A stretch of 64,000 bases of DNA from Solen grandis (lineage: Eukaryota > Mollusca > Bivalvia > Adapedonta > Solenidae), in NCBI GenBank assembly GCA_021229015.1, contig CM037788.1, forward strand, positions 54,945,145 to 55,009,144, in the 5' to 3' direction. The translations under genes and the position numbers were made by a program. Positions 12,891 to 26,600 of the stretch are shown here, in pieces (within the stretch, counting starts at the first letter, position 1; every line of letters starts with the position of its first letter). The notes under the pieces are model-generated. The model was given only the letters and a program-made list of their open reading frames with translations, made no database searches and was not told the DNA's origin.

Positions 12891-15205
12891 ATTGTAGTAT
12901 GCGAGCTAATCGACGTTAGTACTGCTACTACCACAACTACTCTTGACACCACTACCACAATATAGACTATAAAACAAATGGCTAGTATGCCTTTTAATCA
13001 GCTGATATTGCTGTTTTCTAATACATTTCCATGGCTTAACAGTCTTATCTGACATTCATCAAATTGAATCACGTCTATACATTTTCAAGAACATTTGTCA
13101 CCAATTTCTCTCTGTCCCTACAAAAGACATACATGCACATGAACATGAACATATATTTTTACTTTAAACACTGGTCTGTGCAGCGGAGTCCTGGCGTGAG
13201 AAAATACATAGTTACATAAGTAATCCATCTTCAATACACTTTCGTACATGGTACATCTTGTCACGTGACTGGGTTAACCTGTTAACTTTTTTTTGACTAG
13301 CAATTCATTTAAGTTTTCATACCGTAAGCATTTGTGTGTACCTGACCTGTATACATTTTGAACTTGATATATATCGTTGACTTACCATCTCTCGAACCTC
13401 TAGAAAAAAAATGCTTAATTTTACAAGGCAATAAATTATTCTTAATCGTCAGAAAAAAAAAATGAATTTAATTATTGTATTATTATATATTTATTTTGTG
13501 TGCCAAGGTTCGTTAAATCGAAATGATACTAGGAAAAATGTTAGAGAGATGGTAAATCAACTATAAGAATCGGACTGGAGCGTTTACTGTGTCTTCGACA
13601 GTTGTCTTAAGTATCTGGCTCGTAAGTTTATGAAGTACATGTAATGAGTTATGCCCGTTTAGTCATGCACTTGAATATTTCGTAATATTGGAATAGTTGG
13701 ATGCGTTTCTTCCTAATAATTCAAGTATTCCCTAGCACAAAGTATAGGAATTCAAGTATTACTTAGCACTAAGTACTAATACTGGAATAAGAAACTAGTT
13801 CTAAGGGAAATTTATTGTTGACATGCACAGATTTGATCGAGGAAAAAACAAACATTTACCGTTTGATTTATGGACGGTACGAGAAGCATTGTGTGGTGGA
13901 TACTTTCAGTGAAAATACCGGGTAAACAAATAGTTTGCCATCCTCTGAATTTACTTGAAACCTTAGAAAGTATATTTCCCCATCATGAGAACCATGGACA
14001 TAACTGTGAGAACCGATAAGTCTATTTTTTTCTTGCTTAAAAAGGACATATGAAGCCTAATGGGTGTTGTTTTTTTTTCACATGTTTTCCTTTCTTATTT
14101 CTGATTACCAATTTATTATAATTTAAACAGTTAGCAACTGTTCAAAAGTAATGAATGGATTCGTTCTATTGGGGTATAAGCTTTGTTTGAAATTAAATAT
14201 CTAAGAAATGACAAACTTGATAATGGATAATGCTCTTATTTTATACTAAAGCGTGCATAAACGAATTCAAGTAAAGCACATTTAGGCTTGTTTTAATGTT
14301 GAACTCTTTTAGCATACTGAGAAATACAACACAAATGTACAGCAAATCTATTCATTTTCCACGTCCCCTTGTGGCAATAAATATATTTGAAATAAAAATG
14401 ATAATACTCATTTTCGCTTTAAATAAATCAAACTATTGAACATTAGGGCGTTATGGGATGGTGAATATATGAATGAATGAATAAATAAATAAGATCATAA
14501 ATCTTGACATACATCAAACCCTACGGATAAATTCAAGATGGAGTCTGTAAAACCATAGACCGGAAGTAGAATGTCTGTAGAACGGATCGCCGCAGGTACT
14601 CCGATAAATATCTGTCACCTTTGCCCCAGTTTTATTTATTGGGTAGATTAGATCTAAGGTGATACAACATACCCGGATTTTCCTTGGTGGTTACATCACA
14701 CTCGAAAATAATTGATTTTATCCGTGTGCAAATCATCTTCGTTGAAAATTAAATATATCAACACAAGTTAGGATGCAGGACGTTTCTTGCTTTTTCATTC
14801 CGGTGTAATTTAAACATATAAAGACAAGATAATAGTTAATCAACGTGACATGTGCACGTACAATATATAAAGTAAACAGAAATGCAATATGTGAGGTAAA
14901 CAGAAATTCAATATATGAGGTAAACAGAAATACAATAGATGAGGTATACAAAATTATGGTCAAAATAAAAAGCATCCACCGTACCTATATGTCACCCATG
15001 TTTTAATCATTCATGTATATTTATGAATCATACTTGTAAATTTGAGTCATTATTTGAGAATAATATATGTAGGAGTAGACTTTATTCATTATTCCATTGT
15101 TGACTTCGACAAAAATAAGTACGGAAGAGAGCTATAATACATGTGATATTTACCAAAACATGTAAGAAGTTCAGGTAGGCGTTGACTTTCAAGTAAAAAA
15201 AAAAC
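12891..15205. other. Non-coding sequence
   Basis: No gene recognised. A short direct repeat 'ggtaaacagaaatncaata' recurs three times at about 14871-14940. Confidence 0.5.
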
Positions 15206-15625
15206 ATGCCAACTGATAAGGATAAATATACTACGCAGTTTTTTCCCAAATATAAATATAAAACAATTTTAAGACAAGAAATGTGTTTGGAACCATTTCA
15301 TGAAATCTGTGACATAAAGGGAGAATTAAGCAAAGAATTTCAAATACAGGAATCATTAAGAATTATTGTCTGGGGCCATTTAGAATGCGAAATATGCAAA
15401 CAAGTGATGAATCAAGAAAATCCAGAAAATATGTTACACCGTCAATATAGAAATATAATAGTTTATCCTATACTCATCGATTCGTGGTACCATTTGGACA
15501 TAAAACAAAAGCCATTTTCACAAGCTGTGCTCAGTGTCGTCTGCAACAGCTGCCGTCATTTCTCAGCTTCCGGCGAAAATATTGATGCGCGCGCACGATG
15601 GTTTGTATATACACGGGGGATTTAA
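15206..15625 (+). CDS. Orphan ORF, 139 codons
   Basis: Starts MPTDKDKYTTQFFPKYKYKT and ends with TAA after ARWFVYTRGI. It is Lys/Gln-rich, with two Cys pairs (CEICK and CNSC), no signal peptide and no membrane helix. It lies 446 nt upstream of the ESRP start on the same strand. I recognise no family. It could be a lineage-specific gene, a remnant of an element, or chance; the downstream end becomes CpG-richer. Confidence 0.2.
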   Translation: MPTDKDKYTTQFFPKYKYKTILRQEMCLEPFHEICDIKGELSKEFQIQESLRIIVWGHLECEICKQVMNQENPENMLHRQYRNIIVYPILIDSWYHLDIKQKPFSQAVLSVVCNSCRHFSASGENIDARARWFVYTRGI

Positions 15626-16070
15626 ACTTTTGCACACCTGAAGGCAAATAAACTGTTTTTGTTTTATGTTTTACTGCTAACTATTTAAGTTCTAATTTAT
15701 CAATATAGGTATGAGATAAACGATCAAGCTTTCTGCATATTTCTTCGATACGCTCCCGTGCGTCGATTTGATACCTTTCCTGTATAATCACCGCTCGTCT
15801 TACCTGAGTAAACTTACCTGTAAATGTCACGTTAATGATATTCCCCGTGGCGATCCCCTCTATTCATTGCCACGTTTCGAGGACGAGCCAATAGGAATGT
15901 GTCTTCGCTCAGACGTTAAAAAGACTCGGGCTATCTTTCACATGGTATAGTGAATAACAAAACATTTTCCTTTACACTGTCCAGTGAGACAGCACGAGAG
16001 AAAAAGACTACCTTATGTTGGACATATGCAAAGGTGATCAGTGAATATGAAAATAAGTGAAATTAACAAT
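15626..16070 (+). other. ESRP 5' flank / probable 5' UTR
   Basis: No TATA box or transcription start can be placed with confidence. In-frame stop TGA at 16035-16037 limits the ORF start to 16047 or 16071. Confidence 0.4.
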
Positions 16071-16199
16071 ATGACCAATTCTTCATATTTGGTCGTTTTA
16101 TTCTGTGCCTCCGCCGGGAAAAACGGAGAAGACCTCGGCGTTGACGAAGAACAAATAGTTTTATTTGTTTATCTACTTTACGATGTTCCAAATAATAAG
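16071..16199 (+). CDS. ESRP: ESRP coding exon 1 (start codon)
   Basis: Residues 1-43, ending in phase 0 at donor gtaggt. The N-terminus [16 protein letters not shown] matches the vertebrate ESRP1 start in spacing and in the YLVVLF core, followed by an acidic G-x-D-E-x segment. This begins the RNase H-like region. ATG at 16071 is chosen by this match. The upstream in-frame ATG at 16047 also has A at -3 and cannot be excluded. Confidence 0.92.
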
Positions 16200-17630
16200 G
16201 TAGGTTACGTTTAAATGTTTACTTTTTTCTAATTGTTTACACAAGTACGATCATTTCCTGTTTTGGGGTGTTTTCAATCGTTCATTGATAAATTTCCGCA
16301 TGCTAGATGTTTGAATTAAAGCTTTGTTGTATTTTAAACTTTCACGAGTATTTATGTGTGTTTAATTTTTACCTGTATGACTTGGGCTACTGTTTACCTG
16401 TGGTTTGTATACATGTGTGGTAGGCACTTATCAAACTCCGCTTAAGGTATTTTCCCTAAAATGTGTTTTTTACACAAAATCTAGCGGTGTGGAAACCTAA
16501 GTATGCTCATCTCACAGTGTGCCAGTGTAAACACAAGTTCGCCAACATTATCTTTAACATTCGAGGATCCCGCTTTTATCTAGGGTATTTGCCCAATTAT
16601 TAGGCTCTAGAGGCTCAGCAATTTAACCCAGGCCTACACACTCTGGGACGACTGAAATCTAAGACAAGAAATCGGATACTCCATAATTTGTTGACACTAT
16701 GTTAGTACCATTCATAACCTGATAATATGTATCAAGTTTTATTTAAACTCATCGGGCCCAATATAGCGTGAATATAGCGCTGGGTTTATTGACAATTGGT
16801 CGAAAATTTAATGACATGATCAGAGATAAGTGTCATAAAAATAATTGCAAAGTGCATGGATTGTTGTATAATCTGCGTATATACTTCAAAGACTGTCATC
16901 GATAAGTTTTGCACAATCAGACACTGCTTATCTTATGTATACAAATATTTCCATATATATTTGATATTCGCACGGGAAGTTATTTGATCATATATACTAT
17001 ATCCGGATATGTATGATTAAGTTGGATTGAATAACGCCTTTCATAACACATACTTCGTTCTCTCTACACGCTGACGTCCTTCTCTATGTATAAGGCAATT
17101 TTCATATAAACCGCTTGATATCTTTATATACATTAACATTAATTGCAAATAAGGCTATACACGTCTGTAATTGACATTTTATGATTAAACTCACATTAAA
17201 TATATGTGTGTACAGACCGTGACCAGGAAATGTATTTCCCAGGTAAAGTATGCCCCGCGTTGTGTGAACTAACTTTCAGGTAATTGGACAGATTACGTGC
17301 ACGCAAGCCACAGGGAATGTTAATCACGGAGTTTTCAATCTTCTGAAAGAAGTTATTCATCATCATTATGTCCGTGCCAGAAATGACAAAAAAAAGAAAA
17401 AAATCTATTTATGTAGCCCATGCTTCCCTCTGCTGTAGGTTCGAACCTCAGTAAGTATTTCGTGTCCAATCTGGTAGGGAAAACCCCAATGCCTCTCATC
17501 TGTTACTACATATTTTTATCATTTCAACTTATATTTAAAAAATGCATTTACAGTTTTTTCTGGTATGACCTCATTTATAACTCATACTCTTTGGGTAATA
17601 ATGAAATTTTGTCGATTTAAAACGTTTGAT

Positions 17631-17661
<31 letters not shown>

Positions 17662-20600
17662 GACTACGACGTAAGAATGAAAAAGACTGAGGATGAATCT
17701 AAAGAACGTAAAAGAATGAAAAAAGAAGCGGGAGAAATAGAAGAAGAAAAAGAAGAGAGAGAGAGAGAGAGTTTGCGATGACCCAGGGCTACTGCTGGCC
17801 ACTGTCCGTATACACACAGCGATCTGTCATATTTATGGCCACTGTCGTATTTTCCTCCTGATCTCACAAAAATGACCCTTCGGCGCTTTTTTTTTAACCC
17901 TAAATAGAAACCGCAGTCCACAGAAAATAAAGATCGTGAAATATTGTTGAATGTCCTAGATTGGTCATGATTAAAACTGCTTCAAATAAATGGACTCTTT
18001 TGTATCTGAAATGTATTTTTATTTGTTTAAGATTATTTCCCCGAAAAGAAAGTAGATTGTTTCATACCTTACAGATATGGTGTTTAATTTGGACTTCATT
18101 GTCATACCAACTGATCCATAAGAAAAAGATATGGTTGATAGTTTAAAACACATATTAACCTTTAATGTTTTCCTTTCCATTTTCCGCTAGTTTTGGTTTG
18201 ATATTTCATTACGATAGGAAGCGACGAATGATTCAAACAAATACACCAAACGGCGTTTCTGTACAGCCATATTTGAGGTAAGATACCTGTAATGTTTCCG
18301 CTACATTTCGGACCATTTAACCTCTACCAAGATAACCAAGTACCCTAATGAAACATTAGGAAACCCTGGTTATCTTTGTGAAAGGCCATGGGGTCCAAAA
18401 TGTAGCGGAACCATTACAGGTATCTTAACTTAAACTGTTTGAACATTAGCCCTGTACAACATGTACCTCATAAAGACGCATTTTGACGCATTTGCAAACA
18501 GAGTTTACCCAGATCAGACTGTTTATTCCAGTAGCTGTCTGATCAGGGTCTCTCCAAGTTGAGGTAATCCACCCATCATTAAATTATAATCGATCCTTCA
18601 AATGCTTATCAAGACTTCAGTGCTGATACAAGCATCCATTGACTTTGAGTTATAGGCTCTTTTGATCTAAGTCTATAATGGCTTGTTTTACTATAAAAAT
18701 CCCACTATCACATGGCGGACCATGATCACAATTAAATGATAAATAGATTACCGTAATTCATATATCGAATTCTAGATACTGAACATCATAAACCAGACTA
18801 AATCCCTTCAAAGTTCGAGACCACGACTGTTTCGCATCTAGAACATGTAGAACAAAGAACAATTTTGCGAGAAAAACGAATAGTAGGAGTAGCTGTCTCT
18901 CAAAAACGCTTACTGGTTCCATATAATCCATAACATATACAGTACACTGTGTGACTTTACTATATATGCTCTTACTTACGACTGCATAATATATACGTAG
19001 CCACAGAACCCCGGAGGCCTCAAGAAGGTCATATCCTCATCACAAGCACGTGCGTTAGTTCTCCGCATGGAGCATTAAACCAACCACGGCCTTTTAGCAT
19101 CCCAGAATTAGTATTACTCTTTATATATTAATATCTTTTCATAAAATGATTGTTTCAATGCATACGTGTCCAATTGTTCATTTTCATCGGAATGGTCTAA
19201 TTTGCTTAAAACACAGAACTGCCACGGAAGGATATAATATAGCCGTATCCCGTCTTCCATTTGTTTTTGCTGTAATTATGCAGTGCTGTTAATGCTGAAC
19301 GTGTCAGAATAGGGGGGGAAAACCACGCATACACGAAAAGTGCATCAAAACTCTAGATACCGCTTGACATAAGAACAAGCTTGTAAACTTTGTAAATAAA
19401 TTTCTTTTATCGTGAAACAAAGGAGTGATGCCAATTCGCTTGACTGAGAATATATTGAGTTAGAGGTATACCGTCGGACAAAACTAACTCGGCATCGTGC
19501 ACAATTCGCGATATGCAAGTACAGTTAGTTATTATCTCGCCTTCCTTGTAAATGTCAATATAAAGGAGTATGCAGAGAGCTAGATGGCGTTAATTGTGTT
19601 TCATAATTAATCATATATTAATAAAGCCAAAGCAATGAAGCATTGTTATCGATGCAAATTAGCAAGTTTCGTGACTTACGTTTCATTGTGAAACCGTCTC
19701 AAGACATTTCCCCTCCATTTTCATTTATGTTTATGACGGCAATTTATGCTCCATTTGATGTGTTCTTATTGAAGTATACAACGATTTAGTGGCGTCTTGT
19801 ATATGATTAATATAACACTGGAGCAAAAGAATAACTCGATTTGGCTTCTAATATTATGCAGAGTGATAACGCCTAGTCGAATAACAAAAGAGGGAGAGGG
19901 GGTGGGTGCATTACTTGCAAGAACCTACATGCAAACATACTTCTGGAAAAAAAAACCCAAAAAAACACGCTCTCAGATTCATTTGGTTGAGAAATAGATA
20001 GTCCACCACAAGACAAAAAATATTATGATATTGATGAGAAATAGTGATAAAAGACAGTCATGTACTATTTAATATATACGTTATGGAATGTTTTACCTAT
20101 TTAATGACCATTTCACTCCGAAATGAGACCTACGTAAATCAAAAAGCACTCCCCGAACACCTAAATTACATGCTGGTGTATAATCCACAAAGTGGTCAAT
20201 GAAAAATAAACATACATTTCAAAAAATTCCCCAGTCACTGACTGGTCAATGTAAATCAACGAATCATGCCGGGCATTGCCGATTCTCGTTCACAGTGATT
20301 TTGTTCGACCGTATGTGTGTCCTACTGATGGGTTTCATGTTCTGTTACAGGTGGTGGCGGTTCAACAGCATTATGTACGTCCAACCCCAAATGAACTGGC
20401 GGAAACAGTTCTCACAGAGGAATGTAAAATAGAAACGGGTCTTAATGAAGACTTAGTCAAAAATGCTCAACACCTAGATCATGTATTGGACGAGGTGAGT
20501 CATTGTCTGTCTGTCTGTCTGTTCGTTCATCTGTCCGTCCATCTGTCTGTATGCCTGAGTGTGTCTTTCTGTTTGTTTGTATGGTATGATTGTTTGTAGC

Positions 20601-23600
20601 AGTTGTCATTTCTTGGCAAAAATATATACATGTACATGTCAAACAAATATCTAAGCCCAGTGTTGAAATACTAATATATTAATGACATTTTAATCACAGC
20701 CATACTTATTTAGTTTTACATTCACGTCAGCGCCACCTGGCCTTCCGTATGAAACCGACATGTCACACGCAAGTCTCCATGGCCCAAAGGCTTTTGTCTA
20801 AATGGGGGTACTTAGTCTTGGTTTAAAAGCTTTCCTCCATGTATCCTCCGCTGCAGCATCACAGAAAGCCAATGTTAAAACAGCCAGTATCAGATTCCCT
20901 TGTTATCTCATTGATATGAAACAAAATGATATTTTCCCAATCCCGTGTATTCAAATAACACCCCTCTCCTATTAAATATTCCCGATATCGCACCTATAGC
21001 ATCAAAAGCTGCCGACAGTATAGATTAATTGACTTTCAAACGAGCCGCTTTAATTAGTGGTGTACTAGACGGGTGATGTTGCAGCAGCCTCCGGTTGCAG
21101 TCCTAACACCTGTTACATACATATTGATTGGTCAGGAGGTCACGTGGGCTGATACACCACGCAATCCCAGCTTCTCTGGATTGTCAACTTTATGGCTGAC
21201 ATATAGTGCTGTATAAGCATACACATGTGTAGAAATATGCATATATTTGTTTTTTAATTCCGCATTATGAGGACCGGTCAGAGAACATTTGGGAAATTGA
21301 GATCGTACATGCTTGCCATGGCTGTTATATTGTTATTTTAACACATAACCTTGTGTTTTAATAGATCTAAAGCGAAAATTATTTTGAGAATGGAATGACG
21401 AATGGACATGTTTATAATCCGGGACTTGTCACCCATCGTTATTCAGACTTACAATTTCATGTATAATATAACTCCTCCGGAAAATCCACGAGTTTGCTGA
21501 TATTAGAGATTACTCTCATTCTCTTTTCTTCTTTACCACTGTCAAAATATATACCCACTTTTTCCGCCGATATAAATTCGGAATCTTGTTAGCACCATAG
21601 AAATTGTAGCAAATCTACCGATTATCCATTGATTTGCAACATAAACAAGCTGGTGGGTTACAGGGAAAACTTGGGCTCTGTTGACAGGTCGATGAATAGG
21701 TAATCCTTCCAAATTAGCGCCGGATCCCTTGGCCTCATCCGTAAAATAAACAATTCAGTAAAATAGTTCACGGTTCATTTGTGTGCCTGTAAAACGATTT
21801 GTGTATGCCACCCAAAACACATATTATAGATTAAGATAACAGATAAATAGTATTAAAAACTAAATAAATCATTTCCGAAATGCTACATATTTATATACCC
21901 CCATTCAAAGTTTGGTTCTGGCATGGACGTTTAATGTCTCTTTGGTGTTTATAAAACTTATTTGTAACCGTCTATTTGAGAAAAAAAAATAGAAACTCTT
22001 TTTTCGAAAAAGAGTTTACCAAGACAGTATTATGCTGACTTTGCTTTATTGAGCCATTAACTTTAAGTACTAGAATGAGATACCGATTTTCGTTAAAAAT
22101 GTATCAGTTCAACAGTAAGTCGTGCATGTACTTTTCCTTCGGAACGAGGCTATCTGTACAATTAATACATATTTCATTCCACAAACTGTCTAAAGTTACT
22201 CCACGTAGCCACTAGGGAGTTCGATCTTCCCACGTGTACCCGTTTTACCGTCTGCCTGTGGACCAGGTCTGATTGTAGGGATGGTAGCAGAAGTTGCTAC
22301 CTTATCGCTGGCTATATCACAGATTACGACATTATACCGCCTGCTCGCGATTTACTTTCCGGCAGATAAGATAGAAAAGGGACAGGCCATGTTTCTTTAG
22401 TCCGTATTTAGCACCGCTTTATCACGAACATAGTTTAAGCACCCGGCGTTTCCCAAATTTCACTTCCACTTTAGACTGGGATAGATTAAGAACGGTGTTA
22501 TTTCAGGCTTTAATCCCATGTAAACAGCTGCTATAGAGGCCGTCTTTGTGTTCCGTCTTAAGTAGCCCGGTCCATTTCGGTCCGTCTGCGTATGATGCAT
22601 GGCCGCCAAATGGCATATACTAAAGCACAAAAAGCTGTTCGTTTCTTCCTAAACCTTGCCATTTAAGACACCGTTGTTTTGGTGCAGTGAGAGGAGGATA
22701 AGGGGACAGACAGTACATGAGTCTACAGATAACTGAGTAGTTTTACATTTCTAACATTCCCGGGGGTTCATTTTACAGGCGAAACTTCTTTTGGACGCAA
22801 AATATTCATCTATCAGAGAATATTTTGGACACGTTAGATCTATTCATGTATACATTCATCGTCTTTAAAATTAATGTAAAACGTACAGTCGCAATTTAAG
22901 TAAACTCCCCCCTTCTTAATCGGGTCATTACGACGCTGTCGACTTTTAATACAACCCGGTTACTCCTGTTTAATGCAGGAATCATTAGAGGTAAAAACTT
23001 GATCTTGCAATATTAGGTAACTGATTATATAAAAATGTCATGTATTCCGATATATACATGTTCTTGCAATTAGACTTCGATATCGATATGTAGGGGGAAT
23101 TAAGTGCATGTCAAAGGTGGGTTTTATTGCTCGTGACATGTTGCGGCAAACGTGATCTGTAAACGGCAGCCGGAAACAGGCGAAGTCAGCGGCCATTATC
23201 AATCATCCCGGCAGTACTGACTTCATATATGTAGCTCGTAAATAATAAATCCGACGATATAAATCAAAATCCGTAGGTAGATAAATCAGTTGCATTTTTA
23301 ATACATCGCATGTGAATTAAATGAATTGCGTGCATTGCGAGTTTTCTTCTCCTGCCTCCTAATTAGTACACCATGTAACATTTACTGTAGCAAGATCTTA
23401 ATCAAGTTCAAGTTCAAGTTCATTTATTACTCTCAGCACATATACATGTGATATGAGGTGATAAACATAATTATAACATAATTACTTTGACCAGGCTGTG
23501 ATTGGTCGATTTAAAGTAATATAAACAGAATAACATCAATAGACAACTAAATACTATAGCACAAAAAAGAAAGAAAAAACAAAAAACAATGAACATAAAA

Positions 23601-26600
23601 TTATACAATGTTAATATTGAACTAAAACTATCACATAAAAAGAACAAGACGCTTTAATCGGGAACCAGTAACGGTGATATCTAAGTCAATAGAGCCCAGC
23701 TTTCCACGGCTTGTAACAAACACAGTGTTGTTATTCTTTTGCTAATTTCACATCAGACTTGCCACACTTTTAACGTCAAGCTCTGCTGTAGATGAATGCA
23801 TGTAAACTTTTTAAATTGCGGTGTTTTGTTTTTACGAGTGGTATGACAATAAAACAAGACAGATGAGTTACACATGCACACAGACACTTTATGCATGTAC
23901 TGAATTGATGTCCTTGCTCATAACGCTACAAGAATAAGAACAACTTTTTCTAGATCTAACATATATACAATCATATTTGCTCCATCTCGTGGAAATGCAT
24001 CCCAATGACCAAATATATGTAATGTGTAGTTCTGTACGCTTAGACCTGAAGTATGAACCCAAAATCGGACTGGTTAACATTTGTGAATACAAAACAGAAG
24101 AGTAGAAGCATAGAATAAATAGATGTATTGGCCTGATTCAGTTTGTGAGTTTCTTGTACGTATGTATTTACTATCTAGTGATGCACTGGTTGCAAGACTG
24201 TTGTTACTCCTCTAAGATAGGTTTAAGAAGTGCATTACGAACATGGCAGCTTTATTTCCGAATATATTACCGTAGTTATGGCAATCATTGCCGATAATAA
24301 AACATGTCGTATATTCATGAAATTGACATTTCGAGTGTCAAGTGATGATCTACAATTGTCTGGTTAGTGATGGAACTTTTGATAATGGTCAAGGGGTCAT
24401 CCATCAGCTGTATGTCACGCCCATAACGATTTGAGATTTCTACACGTTTCAAAGTGCATCATACGAAATTAATACAAACATTCTAATAATCATTTCTGGC
24501 AACTGCAACAATGTAAATAAACTCCGCCGTGTTACAGATGAAATCAATTGTTTTAATGACAGTAACAGATATGAAGTGTCGGTGTTTGATATGTGAAGTC
24601 CAGCGGTATTAATCTTATATTCATGCATTGTCATTCCATTTGTCAATATAATCATCATCAATGTTCACATTTTTTCACCATTGCATAAATAAATTACAAA
24701 CTCTAGTTACACCCGGATATACCCGGAAACATTCCAGTCACAAATTCGATTTTTTCCCGGAAATACCCGGAAACAGACGTGCCGGATTATTATGAATAAA
24801 TAACATGATCGATTTTATCCGGAAATACCCGGAAACATGCGAGTTGGTTGAATACCTGCCAAAGTCCCAATGCTTTAAAAACTATTGTTTCTCGTTTCAG
24901 TTCGACAGATTTCTCATCGCCAAAGGTGTTCACCCGGATCACGGCGGCAAATCCTTCTGTCTCACAACCGACGGGCCCAACCACATCCGACAGGCTTTGC
25001 ACCCCGAATCCGGGACCAAAAACATTACCTTGCCACAATATTTTTCATCATACTATGACATCAGGAAAGAATTTGTGAAATTTTACAAAGCGGAGAATAT
25101 AACGAACATTAAAAGCATGCTTGACTGTATCCTTTTTATGATCATTGGTAGTATGGCGAAAAGGGCTGCCTGTGTTAAATAATTCACTGGTGCATTTGGA
25201 GACAGGTAGGTTTGCAACCACTTTTATATATTGCTTACATCATACACTGAATTATATTAAAATGAACACATGCACAAAAACACAAATGTGGTTGACAAAA
25301 AACACAACACGCGTGACAGAGTAAATATAAAGAAAGCAACAAACAAAACGTATACCAAAATATCTTAGGGAGATATTCGTTTAGGGAAATCAGGACAAGA
25401 CAAATCAGGACAAATTTACTCTGAACTTCTATAGAGTAACTTCTTGATTCTTTGTTTCCTCTTGTTTGAAATCTATGATAATTTCAACTTTAGGCAAAAA
25501 AAAAATGTACTCTAATTATGATTATTCACAAGCATTTAGTCCAGTGAGTCATTGACTCACAAACTGATTCTTAACTCAAACTTTCAAAAAACGTTTTGTT
25601 TCATACATTCTACAAACATTACTCATGTATATTATTTGCCGACATATTTTGTCAAACTCAGTGTCCACAGCCCTCCAAGGCCAAAGTTGAAGTTTTAAGT
25701 ATTGTGAGTCATTTTTTCTTTGGCATAAATCAGCCATAAAGTTACAAGTTTCTGCTGGTCCCATATGGCATTGCTCATTAGCTCTTACTTAATTGTGGGG
25801 TTTTAAAGGAGGCCATTTTGTCTTTAGTCCAAAATTACTAAAATGTGCTCAAATTATCATTCTTGTACAGATCTTTCTCTATAGAACCACATTCTGTTCT
25901 AAGGCACAATTCAGCTGAAAGAAATGACAAACGCTTTTTTTGCAAAGAGATCTAAAGCTGATAAATATAATCACAGGTAGAGACAAAAGTTCTCGTTCCT
26001 TTGTACTGTCTTCGTTGAGGGCTACTGAAAGACGTAAACAGACACCGGTAACAAACGAAATGACGAGAACACAAACTTAAAACAAAACGATATACACAAA
26101 AGCGCTTAGTGAAATTGATCAAATTACAGATTGTATCGCCTCGGACAATATGGGGGTTTCTTTTGTCGCTGTTCATTTTTCAACAAACAATCATGTTGCG
26201 TATAATGACACGGTTTTAAACTGCGCTATTGAATTCGCGTATGGTTTGTAAATTCCTCACACAGAAATCCTTGTGCCGTTTCGTACTCCAGTGATTTTTA
26301 TGCTTTGTTAGACCATTCTCTGATTATTTGGAAAGATTGCCAAAAAAGTTAAAAAAGTGAAATGGAAAGCACAATACGTACTCTCTTGTCTAAGCAAAAC
26401 ATTCGATCCCATAAATGATAAATCTGAAAAAAGATGAATAACAAAAACTGGTCATAAACGGCAAAGAAAAATGGTAAGCTAAAAACATACTAAGGTTGCT
26501 ATGGTTACATTTCGGGCTGTATCGGCTCGTTGACCCTGGTCTCTTCTTCTGCAAATACAAGCTTTTGTAATGGAACCCAGGGTTTTGTTTTATGGTCGTA

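Larger units (their letters stand above)
16200..20350 (+). other. ESRP intron 1
   Basis: 4.15 kb, gtaggt...ttacag. It holds a GA microsatellite (17632-17660 and 17755-17771), a foldback MITE (18279-18427), a partial MITE-like repeat (18466-18556), a dispersed repeat (18621-18740) and a second dispersed repeat (20128-20290) ending 60 nt before exon 2. No extra coding exon was recognised. Confidence 0.85.
20495..24900 (+). other. ESRP intron 2
   Basis: 4.4 kb, gtgagt...ttcag. It holds the CTGT-rich repeat at its 5' end, a small hairpin near 22000 and a three-copy 'cccggaaa' motif cluster before exon 3. Otherwise it is unremarkable unique-looking sequence. Confidence 0.85.
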
